DNA of 64,000 nt, taken from contig NC_084938.1 in NCBI RefSeq assembly GCF_958298935.1, positions 317,501 through 381,500 on the forward strand. Direction: 5' to 3'. This document shows positions 58,840-64,000 of this stretch, piece by piece (positions within the stretch are counted from its first letter, which is position 1; every line of letters starts with the position of its first letter). Made by a program: the position numbers and the translations under genes. This DNA is from Phragmites australis. Its lineage: Eukaryota; Streptophyta; Magnoliopsida; Poales; Poaceae. The notes below the pieces were generated by a model. That model was not told where the DNA came from. It searched no databases and saw only the letters and a program-made list of their open reading frames with translations.

Positions 58840-60993
58840 TTACACGTTCTCATCAGCATCTAGATACAAATTTTGGAATGATTCTTCAAGCTCAGTATTT
58901 TCTGCAGTGTGTTGCATTCGTGCTTCAGCTTGTTCCCAATCCTTTACTATGGTGAGTATTTCAACCATCTCACTTGACAGATTTGTTCTTCTCTCTTCGA
59001 TTATCCTTCCTGTAAGACTGAAGGCAGCCTCAGAAGAAACTGTAGATACAGGAACCGTTAACAAATCTCGCGCTAACAGTGAAAGGACTGGATAATTCGT
59101 CTTGTGCTCATGCCACCATTGCAGTATGTTGAAGTTTTCTTGTTCGTGGCTGATAACGTCACTGTCGATGAAGGTAGTTAGCTCCCCTCCGGATGTTGGA
59201 ATTCTGGTGCCCGTAGACGATCGTGACGAAGAGTCTGAACTTCTTGATGAAGAACCTGCACCAAATATTTTTCCCCACGTTGTCGTCTTCTTACTTGTTG
59301 TGGGTGCTAGTGGAGGTCGTTGCAGGCGAACTCCGCCATACTTTGTTTCATATTTACTATAAACTTCGAATAACTTAGAACGAACATTAGTATAATAATT
59401 AGAATAATCATGGCCAAGAGCATCACCTAGAATTGCGAGAACTCTACAGAAAGCTGCAATTTTAGCTCTAGGATCTAAAATAAAGGCAAAAGCGTATAAC
59501 AAAGGAATTTCTTTCCAATACTTTAAGAATTTAGATTTCATAGGAACTACACAATCTCTTAAAAGATTGTCATTTTCATAGTTGTTTAAATAAGTAGCAA
59601 TTTCAACAATATTATACACTACTAAACAAGATGTTGGATAATAAACTCCTGATAAACTCACAGTTGAATCATAAAAAAATTCAAGAAACTCCAGTATCCT
59701 TTCAGCAACATACCAATACGCTTCCGTGAGTAAAGTTTGACCCCCATGCTGATGGTAATGTGTATGAATAAACACACCAAATGTGCTCTTATATGGTATA
59801 ATATTTTTAAGCATCAAGAAAGTAGAGTTCCATCTCACCGGCATGTCCAGAGCAAACTTACGTGGACGCACACCCATTGCAACACAATACTGTTTATATG
59901 CTGCAATTCGTTGGTTAGAGGAGTTCACAAAAGATATTGCAGTACGAAAATCTTCTAAGTATCGCGATAACCTCTTCAAACCGGATTTTACTATAAGATT
60001 GATAATATGACAAGCACAACGTTGATGTAACAAGAAAGATTCAGCATAAGTACTAAACAACGGAGTAAGAATATCCATTGCTCTAGAATTTGCACCGGCA
60101 TTATCTAAAGTGATAGAAAATATTTTATTCGTGAGGCCAAAGTCTGCAACTACTTGAGATATTTTTTCAGCAATATTTTCACCGGTATGCGCGTTGTCAA
60201 TCAAGTGAAAACCTATTATTCTCTTTTCTAATTCCCAATCATTATTAACAAAATGAGCAACCACACTAAGATAATCCTCTCTAGCCCTACCTGCCCATAT
60301 GTCCGAGGTCAAAGCAACTGAAAATGTACATGTTTGCAACATTTCTTTAAGTTTGCTACGACACGTATTGTAGTATTTTACCATATCCCTACTAGTTGTC
60401 TGTCTAGAAACATGCGTGAACCTAGGATTATGAGCTTGCTTAATGTAATCTTCAAATGCAGCAGACTCACCGATATTGAGTGGTAGATCCGCTCTTGCAA
60501 TGAAACGACATATCTCTTTTCGAGCATTGGCAGAGTCGTACTCCCAATGATGAACAGAGCCGTCGGGGTTGTACTGCAACACCGTCTGCTTCATGGCTGC
60601 TCCACTCTTTCGCTTGCAACTTATGGCATGCCTCTTCAAGTGCCCCGTTCCACCCGAGGGCTTTGCAGATAATTCATTTTTACAAATATAACACTTAGCA
60701 TACCTGACACTTACCCCATCTTCCTCTTTGTAGATCCTTTCAAAGTCTTGCCAAACTTCGGAAGTACCGGCTCTTGATCTTTTAGACCCGTTGCTTGCTA
60801 ATGTGTGCGCACTTGTAGAGCCTGACGATGGCACTCCTGCTGCATCACCTGGATCTGGATGTGAACCAACCGGAGGTTCACCGTCGGGTCCATCATCACC
60901 TGCAGCACTAGTATCAAAGGGGCCGTAGTCCCCTGTGAGTCCTTGGAGAAAAAAATCATGATCTATGGATGTATCATGATCACCGGCATCCAT
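58840..60993 (-). CDS. hAT transposase, full length
   Basis: A single open frame of 717 residues, a normal size for plant hAT transposases, starting at the ATG at 60993 (an in-frame TAG lies shortly upstream). Order: acidic/Gly-rich N terminus, NLS-like SKRSR near 70-74, BED zinc finger at about 78-126 (Cys101, Cys104, His118, His122), then the RNase H-like catalytic fold with TSDIW and ITLDNAGAN holding the two conserved aspartates. The insertion domain CACHIINLIVK, PVRWNSTFLML and the C-terminal hATC dimerisation domain (LQWWHEHKTNYPVLSLLARD, PVSTVSSEAAFS, RTNLSSEMVEI) follow. No stop or frameshift is present. It would cut and rejoin the element ends in the nucleus after binding the subterminal arrays. 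A possible leader intron lies at about 61011-61100. Neighbours are the mini BED unit downstream and the right array upstream. A domesticated DAYSLEEPER-type gene is less likely, because the frame sits inside intact transposon ends. Confidence 0.95.
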   Translation of the reverse strand: MDAGDHDTSIDHDFFLQGLTGDYGPFDTSAAGDDGPDGEPPVGSHPDPGDAAGVPSSGSTSAHTLASNGSKRSRAGTSEVWQDFERIYKEEDGVSVRYAKCYICKNELSAKPSGGTGHLKRHAISCKRKSGAAMKQTVLQYNPDGSVHHWEYDSANARKEICRFIARADLPLNIGESAAFEDYIKQAHNPRFTHVSRQTTSRDMVKYYNTCRSKLKEMLQTCTFSVALTSDIWAGRAREDYLSVVAHFVNNDWELEKRIIGFHLIDNAHTGENIAEKISQVVADFGLTNKIFSITLDNAGANSRAMDILTPLFSTYAESFLLHQRCACHIINLIVKSGLKRLSRYLEDFRTAISFVNSSNQRIAAYKQYCVAMGVRPRKFALDMPVRWNSTFLMLKNIIPYKSTFGVFIHTHYHQHGGQTLLTEAYWYVAERILEFLEFFYDSTVSLSGVYYPTSCLVVYNIVEIATYLNNYENDNLLRDCVVPMKSKFLKYWKEIPLLYAFAFILDPRAKIAAFCRVLAILGDALGHDYSNYYTNVRSKLFEVYSKYETKYGGVRLQRPPLAPTTSKKTTTWGKIFGAGSSSRSSDSSSRSSTGTRIPTSGGELTTFIDSDVISHEQENFNILQWWHEHKTNYPVLSLLARDLLTVPVSTVSSEAAFSLTGRIIEERRTNLSSEMVEILTIVKDWEQAEARMQHTAENTELEESFQNLYLDADENV

Positions 60994-61292
60994 GATCAAT
61001 GTCGAATGACACTACAAAAATTGCAAATATTCAGAGTTAGAAATAATCAAATAATAAAACTAATAATAAAATAAGACTCAACAACGATGCAAAAAAATCA
61101 CCAAGATTTCTTCAACTTCAAGATAGCAAATCAGCAGGATGACGATTTTGGAATTGCTCGGATTTTTTTGCAATAATTCAAACTAATTTTGCCAAATTAT
61201 CGCTAATTCTCACGAACTTTGAGACAAGAATGAGAGGAGGAAACAAGAGAGAAAATGGTGTTGCTGGTGTGGAATGGAAGGGCAAGGTTCTC

Positions 61293-61305
61293 CTCTATTT
61301 ATAGG
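61293..61305 (-). promoter_or_regulatory. TATA box of the hAT transposase gene
   Basis: The minus strand reads cctataaatagagg about 300 bases before the start codon; transcription would start near 61265. It lies just inside the right subterminal array. Confidence 0.6.
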
Positions 61306-61389
61306 TGAAAAATGGTGATTTTTGCAATTTTTTTCGAATTTTTTGGAGCTCAAACGGTCACAAAACGGCTATAAAATTCAAAAATATCA

Positions 61390-61437
61390 GGTTAACGGGT
61401 TAAACGGGCCGTTCCCGGCCCGTTTAACCCGTTAACC
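61390..61437. repeat. Perfect palindrome at the inner edge of the right hAT array
   Basis: Arms 61390-61411 and 61416-61437 are perfect reverse complements over 22 bases, separated by ttcc. The arm contains gttaacgggttaaacgggcc. The structure could form a strong hairpin in DNA or RNA. Confidence 0.95.
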
Positions 61438-61870
61438 CGCGTGCCCCCGCCGGCCCATCGTGCCCCACGTGCCGGCCGGGCCGTGCCCCCCGCGGTGGGC
61501 CGTGCCGTGCCGTGCCGGCCCGGCCGTGCCGTGGGCCGCCGCGTGCCGAGCCGGCACGGTGGGCCATGCCGTGCCGGGCCGGCCGTGCCGTGATGGGCCG
61601 GCCGTGCCGTGATGGGCCGCCACGTGCCGTGCCGGCCCGGCCCGGCCGTGCCTCCTGGGCCAGCCGTGCCTGAGCCGGGCCGTGCCGGGCTGTGCCGTGC
61701 CCGTGCCGCCCGTGAGCCGGGCCGTGCCGTGCCGGCCCGCCGTGCCGCGCGCTCGGCCCAGGCATGGCCCGTGGCCTCGTGCCGTGCCGGCCCAGCCCAT
61801 CTCGGCTCGGGCCGGGCCGTGCTTGGGCCGTGCCTACAGTTCCGTGCCTCGGGCCGGCCCAATAAGCACG
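61438..61870. repeat. Right subterminal array of the hAT element
   Basis: 'ggccgtgccgtgccgg', 'ggcccatcgtgcc' and variants repeat densely. 'ggcccatcgtgcc' is the complement of the left array unit, so the two arrays point inward as inverted copies. Open frames here are repeat artefacts. Confidence 0.85.
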
Positions 61871-61889
61871 GCCCATTTGGCCATCTTTA

Positions 61890-62400
61890 TCTATGAGCCA
61901 TCTGGGGATGCGCTCTATCTGTCTGTTGTTCGTCAGGAGTAGTCTCTTCAGCAACGTGATGCCACAGTGATGTGTTGTATGCTCAGATGTTGGATGTGTG
62001 GTATCAGTTAGACTCTTTTTGTGTTGCTAGTTATCACTATTGTTAGTAATGCTTGGGCCTACGTGTTGAACGTGATTTTAGATGCCTCTATGAGTTACTG
62101 ACTTGCCTTCGTCCAGTGTTTAAGTAGCGTTGGGCTTAGCTGTTTGCACGATATCCTCGTGTCACGCTTGTGGAGGCTCTTACTGAGCTGCGCTCGGAGG
62201 AGACTTGTCTGCGTGGTTCTATACTGCTACCACTTCATTCAGTGTTGTCTACTCGTCTACCTGTTGACCGCCATTTGATTTGGCTCCTGATTGTTTTGAA
62301 TTTGCTGGTGTTGTTCCTGCCGAGCCATCTTCTTACCGTGATGTTGTTGTTTATCAAGAATGGCAGCATGCGATGGTAGTCTCTTCGGCACATTGATACG
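61890..62400 (+). pseudogene. Copia gag and pol fragments, right of the hAT insertion
   Basis: Right after the target duplication the frame reads PSGDALYLSVVRQE, a usual continuation of the copia gag segment left of 57759, then a stop at 61939 and more gag-like sequence. 62320-62390 looks like a pol piece out of order, which means internal deletions. Confidence 0.6.
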
Positions 62401-62643
62401 TGGAGAAAATCAGGCAAGCGGCAATGAGCCGGAGCTACGATGTGGTGGTCGGGCGCGTGGGAACAGCGCGGCGGCGGTATCCCTTTGTCCAACAGGCTTC
62501 CGTCTCTGCTCTTCGTATAGGTTTCGACCTTCACCTCACGTTTTGGCTTCACCTTCCGAACTTCGCTATCACTTCCGCCCTTCAGTGTTCCTTTCTTGAT
62601 ACACTCCCTTCGAGATCATCGTTTACTTCCATGGTCCTCCGGT

Positions 62644-63698
62644 CACTACATAAGAGACCAGTAACGGAGACACCATATTAGTGATGGCTGCTCAACACGC
62701 GTCACTAATGTTCTATTAGTGACGGATCCAATAAGGACGCGTCACTAATGTCCATTCTGATCGGGATCAGATATAGACCCATCACTGATGATAATAGTGA
62801 CGGGTCGTCCTAGGCCAGTCATTAATGACGGGTCAAATTGTGACCCATCACTAATGATAAGGTTATAAGTGACGACCTATCCTACGCCAGTCATTAGTGA
62901 TGGATCAAGTTGTGACCCGTCACTAATGATAAGGTCATCAATGACGGGTCGTCCTAAGCAAGTCATTAGTGACGGGTCACAACTTGACCCATCACTAATG
63001 ATTCATGACGGGTCGTCCTAAGCAAGTCATTAGTGATGGGTCATCATATGCGAGTCATTAGTGACGGGTCAACTTGTAATCCGTCACTAATGACGGTATT
63101 CACAAATATTTTTTATTTTTATTTTATTTTTCTCTTATATTTTCTCACCTCAGCAGCACTAGAATAGGAACCACTATATATTTCTGCTCAAGTTTGATGT
63201 AAGTGTGGTCGCTATAGACACAAGCGCGCGTTCCAAAAATAGTGTAGAAACTTTCGAGGGTGAAAACTCAATCTTTCAAGCCGTTTGGCTTCAAAAAATT
63301 CTCTAAACCCAACGAAGTGGGGGGGAGAAATGAATGTAACTTTTTTTAGATGTTTGTGGAGTCAAAAACGTCGAAATCAGAGTCCGCATGCAGAAGTTAT
63401 GCTCGTTTTACCGAATACACTCTGGATCACCTATCAAATTATAACCCTCGACGAAATTTGGTAAAATTAGTCATTAGTGATGGATCATGGTTATGACGTG
63501 TCACTAATAACCTTCAGCAAAAAAGGTTAAAAAGATAAAATATCCGATTTTTATCACAACTACGTGATAGTAGTAGAGGTGGTAAGGTGGCTACACACGC
63601 GAGAAGGAGGTCACATGTTCGATTCCCCCGGAACGCAAACTTGAAAAAAATGTGAAAAAAGCGTGGCTTGTGAGGCATATGAGATGGGACTGCGTTAG
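62644..63698. mobile_element. CACTA-like element with attagtgacgggtc subterminal repeats, right end truncated
   Basis: It starts CACTACATAAGAG at 62644. From 62680 to 63100 'attagtgacgggtc' and its complement alternate more than ten times, including 'tcactaatgacgg'. A unique core follows at 63110-63460, then further repeats at 63465-63520 and a tRNA-like segment. The expected complementary terminus is missing; at 63699 other sequence begins. No transposase frame is present. Confidence 0.68.
63571..63640 (+). other. tRNA-like segment in the third CACTA-like element
   Basis: TAGTAGAGGTGG (63571-63582) resembles box A, and 'aaggaggtcacatgttcgattcc' ends in the box B-like TGTTCGATTCC at 63616-63626. 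No full cloverleaf forms. It sits in the same place, next to the right subterminal repeats, as in the other two elements. Confidence 0.55.
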
Positions 63699-64000
63699 TG
63701 TAGAGATCGGTGACGTCCTAAGAGGGGGGTGAATTAGGACATTTAAAACTATTTCGGCTCTAAAAATAACACAAGATAAAACTATATCAATTTCTATCTA
63801 AATATGCTCTAATTTTATCTAGTGTGTCTATTTTACCGATCAAAGCGCTTGCAACCTATCTAAGAAGGTAAATTGCAAGTAAGTAAATGTGAAAACGTAA
63901 ATAAGGTAAAGAGAGTAAACTCGGCATAATGATTTTTTTCCTATCGTATCGATAGCATGAATACCACCCTTAGTTCACATTGGAGCTCCATGAAAGATAT
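63699..64000 (+). mobile_element. Start of an LTR-like repeat, cut by the window edge
   Basis: It begins tgtagagatcggtgacg and 'cctaagaggggggtgaatta', a common opening in grass copia (SIRE-type) LTRs, and runs AT-rich to the window end. It truncates the CACTA-like element. Family assignment is from memory of the motif only. Confidence 0.45.

Larger units (their letters stand above)
57759..61889 (-). mobile_element. Complete hAT transposon with perfect ends and target duplication
   Basis: Both ends carry the same 20-bp inverted repeat, TAAAGATGGCCAAATGGGCC, without mismatch. The host sequence tctatgag is duplicated at 57751-57758 and 61890-61897, a perfect 8-bp target duplication, as hAT elements make. 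The 4131-bp element contains GC-rich subterminal arrays at both ends, an open 717-residue transposase frame on the minus strand and a second small BED-finger unit. Perfect ends, target copies and an open frame indicate recent insertion and possible activity. Confidence 0.95.
56640..62640 (+). mobile_element. Decayed Ty1/copia element hosting the hAT insertion
   Basis: A possible LTR-like stretch at 56640-56830 (octamers such as 'gcctcctcaaatgcaag') is followed by a GC-rich leader, a gag fragment to 57758, the hAT insert, and more gag to about 62110. A short segment near 62300-62390 resembles the start of copia reverse transcriptase (EWQHAM-like). Most of pol is gone. Limits are approximate and the orientation is given by the gag frame. 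Confidence 0.5.

Noticed and set aside
1..64000. CRISPR arrays, bacterial operons or plasmid functions
   Set aside because: All genes are intron-bearing plant genes or plant transposons; the direct repeats seen are tandem, subterminal or LTR repeats.

Overview
This is nuclear DNA from a grass (Poaceae). The genes are split by GT-AG introns, the coding exons are GC-rich next to AT-rich introns, and the repeats are those typical of grass genomes: Tekay-like and Tat-like Ty3/gypsy, CACTA elements with subterminal repeats, a Mutator-like terminal repeat, hAT and MITEs. I cannot name the species from sequence alone.

Layout. 1-10936 is a pile of broken transposons: the 3' end of a Tekay-type gypsy element with its LTR, a Tat-type gypsy in which two integrase-LTR units surround a 5'-truncated pol, and the 5' part of a CACTA element. 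11154-12957 is an intact CYP71-like P450 gene, followed by long TA microsatellites and a small CACTA-like element. 15-23 kb is intergenic, with MITEs and an LTR. 23538-26894 encodes a nuclear protein with three PHD fingers. 29219-31857 encodes a UDP-galactose-type nucleotide-sugar transporter. 32320-32392 is a tRNA-Arg(TCT) gene. 32649-37785 is bounded by long Mutator-like inverted repeats that hold an LTR and another CACTA-like element. 41632-42591 is a BPS1/ROH1-like gene. 44847-51186 (minus strand) is an 11-coding-exon FAB1-type phosphatidylinositol-3-phosphate 5-kinase gene without a FYVE domain. From 52 kb to the end, transposons dominate again.

The most interesting object is the hAT transposon at 57759-61889. 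It has a perfect 20-bp terminal inverted repeat and a perfect 8-bp target duplication, lies inside a decayed copia gag region, and carries an uninterrupted 717-aa transposase gene. It also holds a second small transcription unit with its own TATA box, a BED-zinc-finger-only reading frame and a 3' region nearly the same as that of the transposase. GC-rich subterminal arrays face each other from the two ends, and a perfect 22-bp-arm palindrome marks the inner edge of one array.

A second theme is that three different CACTA-like elements (near 13.7-14.8, 36.6-37.4 and 62.6-63.7 kb) each carry a tRNA-like segment with RNA polymerase III box A/B motifs inside their subterminal repeats.

The cellular genes are unrelated housekeeping or specialised-metabolism genes (chromatin reading, Golgi nucleotide-sugar transport, endosomal phosphoinositide synthesis, growth signalling, P450 oxidation). 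They share no evident pathway; the arrangement is ordinary plant gene order with transposon-filled spacers. All exon models below were derived by hand from reading frames, splice sites and phase agreement.
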